Shown here one piece after another: positions 22,601 to 33,398 of a stretch of 64,000 nucleotides of DNA. Numbering within the stretch: position 1 is the first letter of the stretch; each line of letters begins with the position of its first letter. Under the pieces are notes generated by a model. That model was not told the DNA's origin. It did no database searches and saw only the letters and a list, made by a program, of their open reading frames with translations. Source of the stretch: Diplonema papillatum (lineage: Eukaryota > Euglenozoa > Diplonemea > Diplonemida > Diplonemidae); the NCBI GenBank assembly GCA_030068145.1, contig JAPJBO010000142.1, forward strand, positions 186,001 through 250,000. The letters run 5' to 3'. The translations under genes were made by a program, and so were the position numbers.

Positions 22601-25600
22601 GTCGTTGAGCGGAGCGAAGAATCTCTTTTATTCGACAGCGTGCCTGTCCCCAAGACGGCGGTCGCAGACGTCGTGCACCTAAGCAAGTTCGCCCTGGTGC
22701 TGTCAAGCATCGCGGAGGACTTCGTGCAAGGGTACCTCACTCCGCACCGCGATAAAGCAGACATAGATCACGAAACCAGCGGAGTGTACCGCTTTTGCGA
22801 GCTCGACGGCACAGAGGCACCGTCGCCTCCGTTGTTGGGCGATCGGATGGTAAACGACAGCTCTCCCGCCGAAGAGCTCCGTTTTTTGTCCGTTTTGCAA
22901 GACGTGCGGCGAGAAAGCGAGAAGCGGCTCAACTTTCGAACCGGGGTCGCCGTCGAAGAGGCCGAGTTTTGCGTCCGCTCGGGTCACGACCAGGGCAAGG
23001 AATCCGGGCCGTGCACGGCACTGGTGCGCACGCGGCTTTCAATGCCACGGCTTGGGTTCACCCTTCACGACTTGTCGCCGGGGACGGTTCACTCTGTGAG
23101 TGTGCGGGTCCGCCTCCGCAACAACGGCGGCCTGGTATGGGTCACGCAGTGGTCTGAAGAAGTCCGTTTTCAATCTGCCGCGTCCTTGACCTTGGCTGTA
23201 ACGTCAATCGGGGCGACCTTCGCTGAGCTTAGCTGGGCGGAAGAGCATCAAAGCGGGGACCGCAGGCCACCAGGTTCGATCAGTCGGGAGGGCTCGGAGG
23301 CGTTACCGTATCTACGGCGAGAGTTCAGGGGGCAAATATCCCGCGACGAGGAGGAGTGGTACGTGGTCACGCCGCGGCGGCCGGCGGCGGACGCGCCGCC
23401 GGCGCAGGCGCCGGAGGAGGACGCCGCGACAATGGTGCGCTTCGCGGACGGGGCACCGTGCGGCGCGATGAGCACGGGCCTCCCTCCTGCAGCTGGACGT
23501 GCTCAGCATCAACCCTCGCAGCAGCAGCGGCAGACCCGCGCGAGAGAGCGGAACACGCGCAGTGTGAAGACGGCTGGATCATGCTCTACCCTCAACTCGC
23601 AGGCTGCAGATATAACACCCGCAGTTCCCCCTCACGACGACACGAGCGAGAACACAAGCAGCGGAAACCTCCTTCCCACGTCTTCTTCCATGCTGCGCGC
23701 CGACTCTGCCGACACTCGTCAAACGGCAGAACCACCGGTGCCTCAGTTGAAACCGGAACGACCGAAGCCACCCCCCCTCAAGCCGCTAGAGGCGGACGCG
23801 TTTGATTTCGGGTGGCAGCGCACGCTCGGCGACCCGCCGGACGAAGAGAGCAGCGGCTCGACATCATCGAGCCCTACCGCCGACTCTCCCGCCTCGTCCA
23901 GCTGCCCCACGAACAGCCTCCTCGGCAGCACGCCGGAGCTGTGCTTGACCCCTGATTCGCCTCAACTGTGCGAACGCAGCGGACACCCCCTTGACACGTC
24001 CGATGTCTCCTCCGCCGACCTCGGTTGCATCCCTCGCCCCGAGCGGGTCGAGGTTCCGAGCGCGCTGCTGCTGCACCAGCGTGAAAAGGACGGGTGCTAC
24101 GACGCGCCGTTCGACTTCCTCGAACCGCGGCCGTACCTGTCGAAGCTGTTCTCGGTACTCAGCGACTACCTCGTCGAGGTCTCCGTGCCGGGCCGCGCCG
24201 AAGCGGCGGCGGAAACGCGCCGGTTCCGCGTCGAACGGCGGGTGCACACCGCCGTCTTCCTCGACTTGCCGCCGTACACCCGCGTGGGCGTCCGCCTGAA
24301 GAGGGGCCCACACACCGCGCGCGGCCACTGGGGCGCGACGGCGTACTTCGAGACCGAGCCGTGTCTCAAAATGGTCGCCCGCTGGATCAGCGAAACCAAC
24401 GCGTGCTTCTGCATAGAAGACGACGCGATCCCGGGTGCTACCGCCCCGGAGAAGCCGACACCGGGGCGCATCGAGTCTCGGCCGAGTGCGTGGGTGTACA
24501 CGGCTAGCCCGCCTTCGGAGACGACGGACGGAGCGTCGTTTTTCATCAAAGTCCACGAGCTGGCCTCCGACACGGACCCCGCCGGGGGTGTTTTGTGCTG
24601 GCGGCACGCCCGGTCGAATGGCGAAGACATCGAGCTCAGCAGCCTGGACCCCGACGCATGGTACGCCGTGCACATCCGCCGGTCGGACTCCCGCCTCTGG
24701 GTGCCGCTGGCCCGGTTCAAAACGAGCGCCCCGCGTCGGTTCACCGCGACGGACTTCACCGAGGCGTCTGTCCAGCTGCAGTGGTCGCTCGCCTGCGCCG
24801 GCACCGTCGTGCAGCCGCTCACCCCCGCGAAGCAGCCGCCGGCCTGCGCCGCCGCGGCCGGCGCGGCGGACCTGCGGTGGTTCTTCCACCGCGCGCCGTA
24901 CCGCATGGAGCGCGCCGTCGTCAAAATCGCGCAGTGCTCGCCGCCGGCCGCAGCCGGCGGCGTTTCGGTGGTCTTGCCTGAAAACACGGGCAGCAGGCGC
25001 GTCGCGGGGCTGCGGCACGACACCGCCTACGACGTATTGCTTTGCCAGCACAACAACGGCAAGCGCGCGGGAGTCCGTGGTCCCCGTCGCGAAGTCGTTG
25101 GGATGAGTGCAGATCATCTTGGTTGCAGTAGCGAACATTTAATGAAGACCATCGAAGGCCGAAGTGAACACGACCGGGCCACCCTCGGGCTGCTGTTCGT
25201 TACGGCCCCGCAGGTGGTGCTGAAGCTCGCGTTTCTCGGGACCACGACCGCTTGCGTGTCCGCGCAGAAGCAGGCGAGTGCGGTCGACGCGGCGGCGTTG
25301 GTGAAAAGTCGGGAGGCGGGCCGCAGAAGAGAAGGCGCCGCCGTGCCGGTCGCGGTGCCGCCGCAGCGGGAGGCGAGCTACGAGCTGCGCGTGTTCGAAA
25401 CAGACGAGCTCAACGAGGTGTCTCTGGCGCAGGGGTCGCGGATGCCGGCCTCTTCCGTGCGAGCCCGCGAAGCGTCGAGCAACACGTGGATCATGGACGG
25501 CCTCCGACCGAACGCACCTTACACCGCAATGGCACGGCTCCTCGCGACACCCACGACCCCCGCAGACCAACCTCCCAATGAGGTTCACTGGAGTAACCCG

Positions 25601-28600
25601 CTGCACTTCCAGCCGCTGTCTCCGGTGGCTTGCTGCGTGCTCCGCGCTACGGATACGGCGGCGCTGCTCTACTTTACGAGGAAGGCGCTGCCGGAGCATC
25701 TTTCCCACGTGCGGACGCACAGCAAGTTCGGCCTCCGCGTCAACGGGTCACAGGTCGATGCGACTTTCAGCGTGCAGCCGTCGTCGTCGCGCAGGGTGAA
25801 CGTCGTCACGAACGTGCCGGATGCCACGTTCGTGGTGTCCTGCCGGGACCTCGTCCACGACGCGAGCACGAGCCCCGGGAGCGAAACCGCGTGGGGCGGC
25901 TGGGCCGACGTGGCGGTGTTCCGGACCCAGTCGACGGTGCCGGCGGCGCCGGTCCTGTACGAGATGACCGCGGCGCACGTCTCGTTCTGGTGGATGAGCT
26001 CGGCCGCCGGCGAGCAGCCCCGCGCGGCGGCGGGGCCCCGGCGCCCGTCGCTGCCGGGCCGTGGCGAGTCGGTTCTGAGCGAAGCGGCGCTGGCGCACGC
26101 GCTCGAGGCCGTCGCCCGCTCCGGCGAGCCGCCGCGCGCCGTCGGCAACCGGCCCCGCCGCCTCGACAGGCCGGCCGACCCGGGCCCCGCCGAACGAGCG
26201 CCAGCAACCGCCACCGCCAGCTCCGCCAGCGACGCCAGCGACGACGACAACGACGACGAGGAGGCAGCGAGCACCGGCAGCCCCGCGCCGCCCGACCGCC
26301 CCCGGAACCCGCGCAAGCCGCGGCGCAAGCTCAGGCCCCGGAAGGGCCAGAAGCCCGGCGGGAAGTCCCCCCGGGGGGCGGGGAAGGCGAAGGGGAAGGG
26401 GAAAGGGAAGGGACCGCGCCGGAAGGCTGGCAGATCGCCTGCCCCCCAAAATCGGTGTGGCCCGCCTTCTTTTCGTTTTGCGCGGCTCGGCAGCTCAACT
26501 GCTTTTTTCGGCCACTTTTTTTGGCACTACTTGTCTTATTTTTATTTGCCAAAACACACACCGCTGGCTTGGGCAATTGTGAACCTGCACGAGTGGCTCG
26601 TCAAAAGTGGCTCTCGAGAAGGCTGTGTTGTGAGTGTAGACGCAGACAATGCTCCCAAAATCCAAACCTGAAACGGTAACATACCCAGTTTCACTGGAGT
26701 GCCCGTTCCCGGCGAGCTACGAGGGAACGAACCTGTAAGAGTGCCAACGCTACTCTTTCAATAACGTACATATAAAAGGTGTCACGGGATATAAGCCGGC
26801 AGCCGCTACTTAACGGGCTTAACATGCAGCAGGTGAAAACCGGCTACGGCACAGCGCCGGCGTACCCGCCCGAGCGGACGGACAGAGCGCGGCGATGGAT
26901 AATCCCCAGAGCGCCACTGGCCAACCCGGATCCCCTGCACCTCCCACACGCAGTGCCGGAGGCGACGAAGAATACCCCCAAGTGCGCTACCCATCACAAA
27001 GGGAAGTGCGCAGTCTGTCGCGCACTCGGACACCACCACGGCCCTACGGTGGAGGCATGTTGCCGACACCACCACGCCGACAACGACGGCTTACCTCCGG
27101 CCGTCTGCGACCGGCACCGCATGACGAGATGCGTGGAGTGCAACACGCCAACAGCGTGCTGCAAGGCCGGCCACCATGACTGCCGCGAACACGCCCGCGG
27201 TCCGTGTGACGACTGCCGCGGCTTACCGACGCTAGCGGAACGGCGGCCGTCAGCCTGCTGCAAAAAGGGCCACCACGTGCCAGCGCCCCCGAAGCCAGCC
27301 CCCGCTAAGCCGAAGCCAACAACGCCGCGGAAGAAGGGCCGACAGAAGCCGACGACACCACCGCGCATGAAGAGGACGCGTCAAGCGTCCCCAAAGGCGG
27401 CCAAGATGGCGAAAAAGCACGCTCCGACCGAGCCGGCCCGAGCGACACCACCAAGAAAGGGGCAGAAAAGAGCCCGACTCCCGACACCACCGAATGACCC
27501 GGCGGGAAAACCCGGAAAAAAGCACGCGGCGCGAAAGCGCAACATTTCGAGAATGGAGCTGGATATCACCAGCCCTGCCACCTCGACTTCATCCTCATCC
27601 ATGTCAGGATCGCCCCCTCGAGCGACTGCTTCGGCAGCACAGCCGGCGCGAAAGCGCAACAAACGAAGATGGAGCTGGATATCACCAGCCTATTATCACC
27701 GTCCTCGTCCGCTTTGAGATCGTCCTCGGACGACGTATTCAAATAGCCCTAGCCTATGACAAATGCAAGCTTACCCCTGTGGTACCTGCATTTCAAGTTC
27801 ACACTACTTAACGGTAGTGCATGTTATTCCGTGTGGTTCATGTACTTAAAGGAACTCAATACTTAACGGGACGTTCCCACGGTAGAGATGTGCTGCCGGC
27901 ACCATCACCACGCGAACGATGGGCAGCCGATCGCGGTGTGCACAGAGCACAGCACGACGAAGTGCGGCGAGTGCAAGACGGCGGCGGCGTGTTGCCGCAG
28001 CGGGCATCATGCCTGCCGCACGCATGGCAGAGGAACCTGCCAAGGGTGCAAGAGGCTCCCTACGCTGACGCAGAGGCGACCGGCGGCATGTTGCCGCCGC
28101 GGCCACCACCAGTCCAACGAACCGAACGTCCCGTCAACCCCCGGACGCAACAAGAAAAAGAGGCCCTCCTCACCCACCCAGGTGGGCGTACAACGGGGAA
28201 CGCCAGTTGGAAAGCGAGCGGCGCAAGCGCCGCCCGCGGCAACGAAAAAGGAGACGGCGACGACCGGACGGGCGACCAAGAGGCCGCCACCAACGCCAGG
28301 AACCAGCGAACGACCAGCGCTGAAGAAAAGGGTGCTAGGCACCCCGAAGGAAGGCCCGATCGCCGGCCGCAAGCGGAAGAAGACGAAGGCGACCACCCCC
28401 GACTCAGGGGTGCATCGAAGGAAGAAGAAGGTTCCGAGGGCAAGCAGCTCTCAGAAACGACCGGGGACCACGGGCACGCCAATGCCCTCGAAAGTGAAAA
28501 ACGGGCACACGAGCCCGCCCTCGTATTCGCCGACTCAGTCTCTGGAATCACAAGAAAGCCAAACCCCGCTAGCTCCACAAATGCTCGACCTTGACGACGC

Positions 28601-31307
28601 AATGGCAGGTGACGACGTCATCCGATAACCTGACTTTCAAGGCAGTGCATGCTAATCCATGTGGTTCGTGTACTTAAAAGAACTCAATACTTAACGGCTT
28701 ATCACGTGGGCGGCCCTGAGATGACACCACTTTATCTTTAGCCATACTTCAACGATCTTGGCTTTGCAGTTAACCTGCCCGCTTTTCTCAAAACGCGAAC
28801 TTACCCTCTGTAAAAAGCATTGTTTTGCTTAAAAAGCCGGTTTAGCTGGGGCACTGTGTCCGGGACCCTGCGTGGGGCACTGCCGGAATCCACCTGCTTC
28901 GGGTAAGTTTTCATGTAGGCACAGTGCCAAACAACTACGAATTCTATATGTTACGTACCACCCATACACTGCGCCGCAACGAAAAAACAAAATCCCCGCC
29001 CGCAGCCCCAAGAAGCGGCGCAGTCCCAAGAAACGGCGCAGCCGCCGCCGCGCAGCCAGCGGGGCCGAGGAGAAAGCCGGCGCCGATGAAGAGGCCGCGG
29101 AACCGGCAGAGCATCGGCCGGGCGACACGGCGCCGGAGCGCAGCGGCACGATGCACTCGCTTTCGTCGAGCGCGGGCGGGACCCCGCTGCGTGACGGCGG
29201 AGGGGGAGCGCCGGTCGGAACGCCGCTTTCGGAGGGCAGTGGATCGTCGGGGTGTGTCGACGGGGCCGACTTGCTGGGCGAAGACGCGAGGACTCTTTTG
29301 CGAACGGATTTGACGTACGGAGACGCGGCCAAAAAGACCGCACCGTGGGTCCGCGCGGTCTGGCAGACTTGTCCAGGGAACGCCGAAGAGCGCGGGTCGC
29401 AGGTGGAGAGCTTTGAGGTCGTGCCGTTAGGGATTGCGGAGATGCAGAGGCTGGTCGAAGCCGGGGAAGGGGATGCCGTCGAGAGGGAACACTTCAGCAA
29501 GGTCCTGCGGCTGAACGACCGCGACTCCGCCGGCGAATTTTACGAAACCGCCATCGAGTGCGCGCTGTTTCCAGATGCGGCCGGCAGTCGCGCCTTGCAG
29601 TGGCAGCTCGTCGGCACCTTGCGCAACACGTTCGCCCGCCTAACGCTGCCCCGCGGATTCAACCCGGGCAAAACCGCGTTCCGACTGTCCGTTCGCAGCC
29701 TAGCGTGCGAGCGATACTGCAGCCAGTTGGACGACGTCACAACCGACTCCCCTCCGTTACCCACGTCGACGCGCAGTATTTGCATCAGCTGGACGCGTCC
29801 GGAGCCTCCGTTGCCACCGTCCGGACTGCGGTTGCTTCAAATTGAACACGACGCCGTGCTCATCGGCTGGCGAGAAAGCATGTCCCTCCGCACCCACAAC
29901 CAAGTCACTTACTCCGTATTCACCCGACCAACGGCCTGCGGCCGTTCCGTCGATTGGAAGCTGGCGTGCCGGGTTCGTAACACCGCAGCCCGGCTGCAGA
30001 ATCTGTCGGTGAACACGCAGTACCGGGTGCGGATCCGGACGGAGAGCACCTTCGGCGAGTCGAAGCTGTCGAGCGCCCTCGGCTTCAGCACGGCGGTGAC
30101 CGCGCCGCAGGCGAGCAGGCGGCCGAGGCCGCCGCCGCTGCAGTGGACGGCGGACCAGTCGGTGAAGAGGGGGAAGAACCCGCAAGACACGGCGTCGCTG
30201 AGCACCCACGCGATGAACGAGGAGATGAGCATCCCGGAGGAAGACCCCGTCGGGGTGCGGCTGGAGGGCATCGACGACGACGAGTACGCGGGGTCCCCGT
30301 CGTATTTCACGACCCTCTCGTCCCTGCGCAGGGGCGCCCTGCCGCAGCCGGACGTGATCTCCCCCCGGCAGTACCACTGGCCGTTCCCCGCGCACCGCGT
30401 GCGCGACGCCGCGCCGCCGACTGCGGGCACCCCGTTCCACCTGCTCTCCGACGAGAGCAGGACGGCCATCCACGCTTCGAAGCAGGCCCAAACCCTGTGC
30501 CTGCCGGCGTTCTCAGCCCTCCAGCCGCCGCTGCCGGCGGACGACCCGTTCGATGTTGTCTTCGTCGATGAGCCGCCGGCGAAGGTAGACGCCGGCCCGC
30601 TGCTGCACGACCCTTCAGCGCGGCCCGGCAAGTCGTGTGTGTCGAAGCCGTACGCGCCGCCGCCCGGGCACGAAGACTGGCGCAGCCGGATCCCCCCCGA
30701 ACGCTCCGACGACGAGCTCGCCGACGAAGAAGAAGCAGAGGACGACCCGCCGCCGCCCGCGCTGCCAGGAGGCGGCCAGCCTGCGGCACCCGCCGCCGGC
30801 GCGGCGCCGGAGAAGCGAGGGGCGGGCGGCAAACGCGTCCAGTTCAACTTCGAGGCCAGCGACTCGTCGTCGTCAGATTCCGCATCGGAACAACACGTCG
30901 ACGACGCCCCGTCGCCGGTGGCCGCCTGCGCGGAACTGGAGCATAGGGTTGCCGCCCGCGTCTCGTCTCCCGCAGCATCGCAGGACCGTCTGCTCGCGTA
31001 CCTAGAGCGTTCGGTGTCGTCGTCGCCGGGTCTGACGCCGACGCCGCCGCTGGTCCCCAGCCTCCCGCTGCGCCGCCAGTCGGTGCGCACCGCCGCTGAC
31101 GCGCTGTTCGACGAGCTTGCCCGCATCAGCGATGTGCCGATCACGGGGCCGTCGCCGCGCAGGCACCCGCTCTTCTCGCACGCGGCGGGGCCGCCGGCGC
31201 GGCGGGGCCGCCGGTTCCAGCGGGCCAGCTCGCCGTCCATTTTCTCGCGGATCAAAGGGTTGGACCGCGTTTCGCCCGTTCCTCGGCCCGCCAGCGCGAA
31301 CCGCTGA
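19694..31307 (+). CDS. giant fibronectin type III protein, two exons, about 3020 aa
   Basis: I join exon 1 (19694-26454) to exon 2 (29006-31307) across a 2551-nt intron. The donor is GTGTGG (the same hexamer as in the reductase gene), the acceptor is CCCGCCCGCAG, and the phase is 2 on both sides. Both exons carry fibronectin III-like sandwiches, recognisable by strings such as LTAEITYAVRVRPVYSGGHG (about 301), LRAGAHYTVRICAYNEA (about 755), LSPGTVHSVSVRVRLRNNGG (about 1124) and, in exon 2, LSVNTQYRVRIRTES (about 2590). The junction falls in a long basic, low-complexity region (KGKGKGKGPRRKAG | PKKRRSPKKRRSRRR), so the composition is continuous. Long Ser/Pro/Ala-rich linkers separate the domains. 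No signal peptide or membrane segment was found, so an intracellular scaffold is likely. Reading past the donor adds hydrophobic residues with poor codon use, which supports a true exon end. The intron contains a separate two-ORF element. Confidence 0.6.
26771..26816 (+). promoter_or_regulatory. TATA box and ACTTAACGG start-like motif, ORF1
   Basis: TATAAAA at 26771-26777 is followed about 31 bp later by ACTTAACGG at 26808-26816, just before the ATG at 26824. The same pair (TATATAAAGG then GCTTAACGG) is kept at 48771-48815 in the other copy. The fixed spacing fits a core promoter with an initiator or leader motif; this is inference. Confidence 0.55.
26824..27717 (+). CDS. Cys/His-rich basic protein, element ORF1 (297 aa)
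   Basis: The first ATG after the promoter is at 26824. Residues about 53-158 form three tandem metal-binding-like modules of the pattern C-x2-H-x5-C-x2-C ... ACC-x2-GHH, for example CATHHKGKCAVC, CDRHRMTRCVEC, ACCKAGHHDC and CREHARGPCDDC. The rest is a Lys/Arg/Pro/Thr-rich, histone-H1-like tail. I know no named family with this ACCxxGHH repeat. A 45-bp direct repeat (27530-27574 and 27648-27691) near the end codes for the same RKRN...MELDITS motif twice, but the second sits in another frame. Compared with the other copy, one base is missing just before the second MELDITS, so this ORF runs out of frame through its last 20 or so residues. It is probably a nucleic-acid-binding protein; this is inference. 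Confidence 0.6.
   Translation: MQQVKTGYGTAPAYPPERTDRARRWIIPRAPLANPDPLHLPHAVPEATKNTPKCATHHKGKCAVCRALGHHHGPTVEACCRHHHADNDGLPPAVCDRHRMTRCVECNTPTACCKAGHHDCREHARGPCDDCRGLPTLAERRPSACCKKGHHVPAPPKPAPAKPKPTTPRKKGRQKPTTPPRMKRTRQASPKAAKMAKKHAPTEPARATPPRKGQKRARLPTPPNDPAGKPGKKHAARKRNISRMELDITSPATSTSSSSMSGSPPRATASAAQPARKRNKRRWSWISPAYYHRPRPL
27806..27869 (+). promoter_or_regulatory. ACTTAACGG pair with 51-bp spacer block, ORF2
   Basis: ACTTAACGG occurs at 27806-27814 and again at 27861-27869, the latter 18 bp before ORF2. The 51-bp block 27819-27869 (GCATGTTATTCC ... GTACTTAAAG ... CTCAATACTTAACGG) recurs almost unchanged at 28647-28697 after ORF2. It looks like a repeated promoter/boundary block. Confidence 0.55.
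27888..28628 (+). CDS. Cys/His-rich basic protein, element ORF2 (246 aa)
   Basis: A paralogue of ORF1. Residues 1-74 hold CCRHHHHANDG, CTEHSTTKCGEC, ACCRSGHHACRTHGRGTC, the shared LPTL..RRPAACCRRGHH and a CxxC, in the same order as ORF1 but with one module fewer. A basic Lys/Pro/Thr/Arg-rich tail follows, and the protein ends in an acidic MLDLDDAMAGDDVIR, reminiscent of the acidic end of ORF1. The start ATG is 18 bp after ACTTAACGG. The frame is fully open to TAA, so this copy could be functional. The acidic tail suggests a protein-contact motif; this is inference. Confidence 0.65.
   Translation: MCCRHHHHANDGQPIAVCTEHSTTKCGECKTAAACCRSGHHACRTHGRGTCQGCKRLPTLTQRRPAACCRRGHHQSNEPNVPSTPGRNKKKRPSSPTQVGVQRGTPVGKRAAQAPPAATKKETATTGRATKRPPPTPGTSERPALKKRVLGTPKEGPIAGRKRKKTKATTPDSGVHRRKKKVPRASSSQKRPGTTGTPMPSKVKNGHTSPPSYSPTQSLESQESQTPLAPQMLDLDDAMAGDDVIR
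28647..28697 (+). promoter_or_regulatory. third ACTTAACGG block with no ORF after it
   Basis: This differs from the 27819-27869 block at about five positions and also ends in ACTTAACGG. No coding frame follows before the element ends, so the block looks like a cassette boundary as much as a promoter. Confidence 0.5.
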
Positions 31308-31554
31308 GTCCCCAAGGGGCTGCCAATCCGCACGCGGGGGTCTTCTACTCGAGAAGATCTCGATGCCGCGCGTGCGCTGCGTTCCTCGAACGTTTGCACC
31401 GCCACCACTGTGCATTTTTGTTTGCCGGACTCCGTGTGCGGCAGCAGTGCGTATATGTCGGACTTTGAGTGCGTGAGCCCCTCCGAAGGAAGGTCCATCA
31501 CACTAGTTCCAGGCTACTTAGCCCGGGTCTCTGGGTTGCGGCAGCAGTGCGGTG

Positions 31555-32060
31555 CGGGAATGGCTGCCGGGTTTTCTAGACCGGTCGGAGTCGGACCCGC
31601 CAACGTCACCAGCGAGCCAGCCCGCGGCACCCGCCGCCGGCGCGGCGCCGGAGAAGCGGGAGGCGGGCGGGAAGCGCGTTCAGTTCAGCTTCGAGGCCAG
31701 CGACTCATCGGAGCAACAGGTCGCCCCGTCGCCGGTGGCCGCCTGCACGGAACTGGAGCATGGAGTTGCCGACCGGATCTCGTCTCCCGCAGCATCGCAG
31801 GACCGTCTGCTCGCGTACCTAGAGCGTTCGGTGTCGTCGTCGCCGGGTCTGACGCCCCCCCGGCCCCCCGCTGCACCGTCGCCGACGCACTGTTCGACGA
31901 GCTCGCCCGCAGCCGATCACGGGGCCGTCGCCTCGCAGGCACCCGCTGTTCTCGCGCGGAGGGGCCGCCGGTTCCAGCGGGCCAGCACGCCGTCCATTTC
32001 TCGCGGATCTAAGGGTTGGACCGCGTTTCGCCCTCGGCCCGCCAGTGCGAACCCCTGAGT
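31555..32060 (+). pseudogene. partial tandem duplicate of the fibronectin gene 3' end
   Basis: From about 31612 it repeats exon-2 sequence from 30780 onward (PAAPAAGAAPEK then GGKRVQF then FEASDSS) to the stop codon and into the 3' flank (GCGCGGGGGTCTTCTACTC). It has internal deletions of the Ser-rich segment and of the VRTAADALF region. A 168-codon frame stays open, but there is no start or promoter of its own. Sequence at 32100-32235 repeats the flank a third time (GCATTTTTGTTTACCAGACT and GTCTTTCTAGACCTATCGG). It could serve as an alternative last exon. Confidence 0.8.
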
Positions 32061-32235
32061 CCCCGCGCGGGGGTCTTCTACTCAGTAGATTTTGATGCCG
32101 CCCGCTGGGGGCGTATCGTTGCGCATTTTTGTTTACCAGACTGCGCTGTGCAGCAGCAGTGCGGTGCAGGAATGAATGCCCGTCTTTCTAGACCTATCGG
32201 TGTCGGACCCAGCCTGACGCCAACGCCACCAGCAA

Positions 32236-33398
32236 GCCATGAAGCTATTTGTTGTTTGTTTATTTTGTCGTGCCAGCAAACGCAACCGTACGAAGAGCCG
32301 TGAGTCATCGCCCCGGGCTTGGCATCTCTCCTTTGAGTCCGTTTTGAGGGCCTCGTCTTTCCCAGAGTCCGAGACACACGTCACCCTCCTCCTGAGCAGA
32401 TGACGGCTTCTGCAATGCTCTCGTCCATACCGAAGTCTCACTCGGAAATTGTGGACGGAAAGAGTTGTGCCTTCGTTGGCGCTTGAAGCTGATCGGGGAA
32501 CGAACCCCGTGTCTCTGTGTTTTCTTGCTTCAGCTCTCTTCAGCCCCGTGCCGTCAATCGCTTCGAACCAAAGTGCGTCCATCCTGTGGTGCCCGCACAC
32601 ACTCCGATGTACGCTTGCGTGTGCCAGTAACCCTCCATTTACCGAGTCGGGCAGCTTTTTCCAAAGCTGTCCACAGTTCTCATAGAATCTTAACACTTCG
32701 AAGTCAACTACCGCAGCCCTCGTTCTCTCTCGGTGTGTGCGTCAGATGGCAGTTGCAAGTGGTTATGGCGCGGGTTTGATTCGCAGATTCGCAAAGTTGT
32801 GTTTCTCAACTCCCCTCCCCCGTCTGGAAATCACATGGGGGTCCGTTCGTGCGCGGACGACAGAAGAGAGCCAGCTGCTACCGATTGATGACCTCTTGGC
32901 GTTGATGATCAATGTACTTGACTCTACTCGCCACTGCTGCGAACACGGGTGTGCCCGAGACACAACACCCGAAAAGCGGGTGTCGTGAAAAGCGGCTTTG
33001 AAAGCGGCTTTGCCTGTGCTCTTGTTGTATGGGCGGTCCCGGTGGTATCGAGCGAACACCCGCCTGTCCAGCCAGACTCAACGTCGCTGTCCAGACAAAC
33101 AGGTCCAGCGCTGATGATAGTCCGCCCCATGTGTCCAATGATGAACACGATGCAGATAGACGTGGTTCCGCACAAAGGATTCGAAGCAAGTTCTCACGGC
33201 CAGATCAAAAGACTTCCCAGCACCGTTGGCGTCCAGCCAAGCGATTTTGTCTCTCGCTACTTTGTTTGTGAGCAAGCTCACCTGGAACTCTCCTGCCTCC
33301 GTAAGTTTCATGCAGTACGCTGCCAACTATTAATGCGTGGTACCAACAAAGCATTGCCAGCACAAAAACAGGTGGGTGGGGGTGACGAGGCCGCAGCC
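32236..33398. other. intergenic with R1-related repeat
   Basis: There is no supported gene. At 33030-33180 a diverged R1 copy is present (GCGCTGATGATAGTCCGCC, ATGTGTCC). A frame reads through this repeat into the coiled-coil gene, but it is not used as coding here because it is repeat-derived. Confidence 0.5.

Larger units (their letters stand above)
26699..28753 (+). mobile_element. two-ORF Cys/His element, full copy (about 2.05 kb)
   Basis: The boundaries come from comparison with the deleted copy at 48699-49086. Shared sequence begins GTGCC.GTTCCCGGCGAGC and ends TTAGCCATACTTCAAC. Inside are a TATA-type promoter, two related ORFs and three copies of an ACTTAACGG motif after promoter-like AT-rich blocks. 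No terminal inverted repeats, target duplications, transposase or reverse transcriptase are visible. How it moves, or whether it moves at all, is unknown. The 5' end has two small hairpins: GTTCCC...GGGAAC, and AAGAGTGCC...CTACTCTTT. It sits in the intron of the fibronectin gene in the same orientation. Confidence 0.6.

Noticed and set aside
27821..28594. Alternative 257-codon frame over element ORF2
   Set aside because: It overlaps ORF2 in another frame, lacks the Cys/His pattern shared with ORF1 and starts inside the promoter block.
29909..31501. 530-codon minus-strand frame
   Set aside because: Antisense of fibronectin exon 2 and its 3' flank; Ser-rich shadow without motifs.
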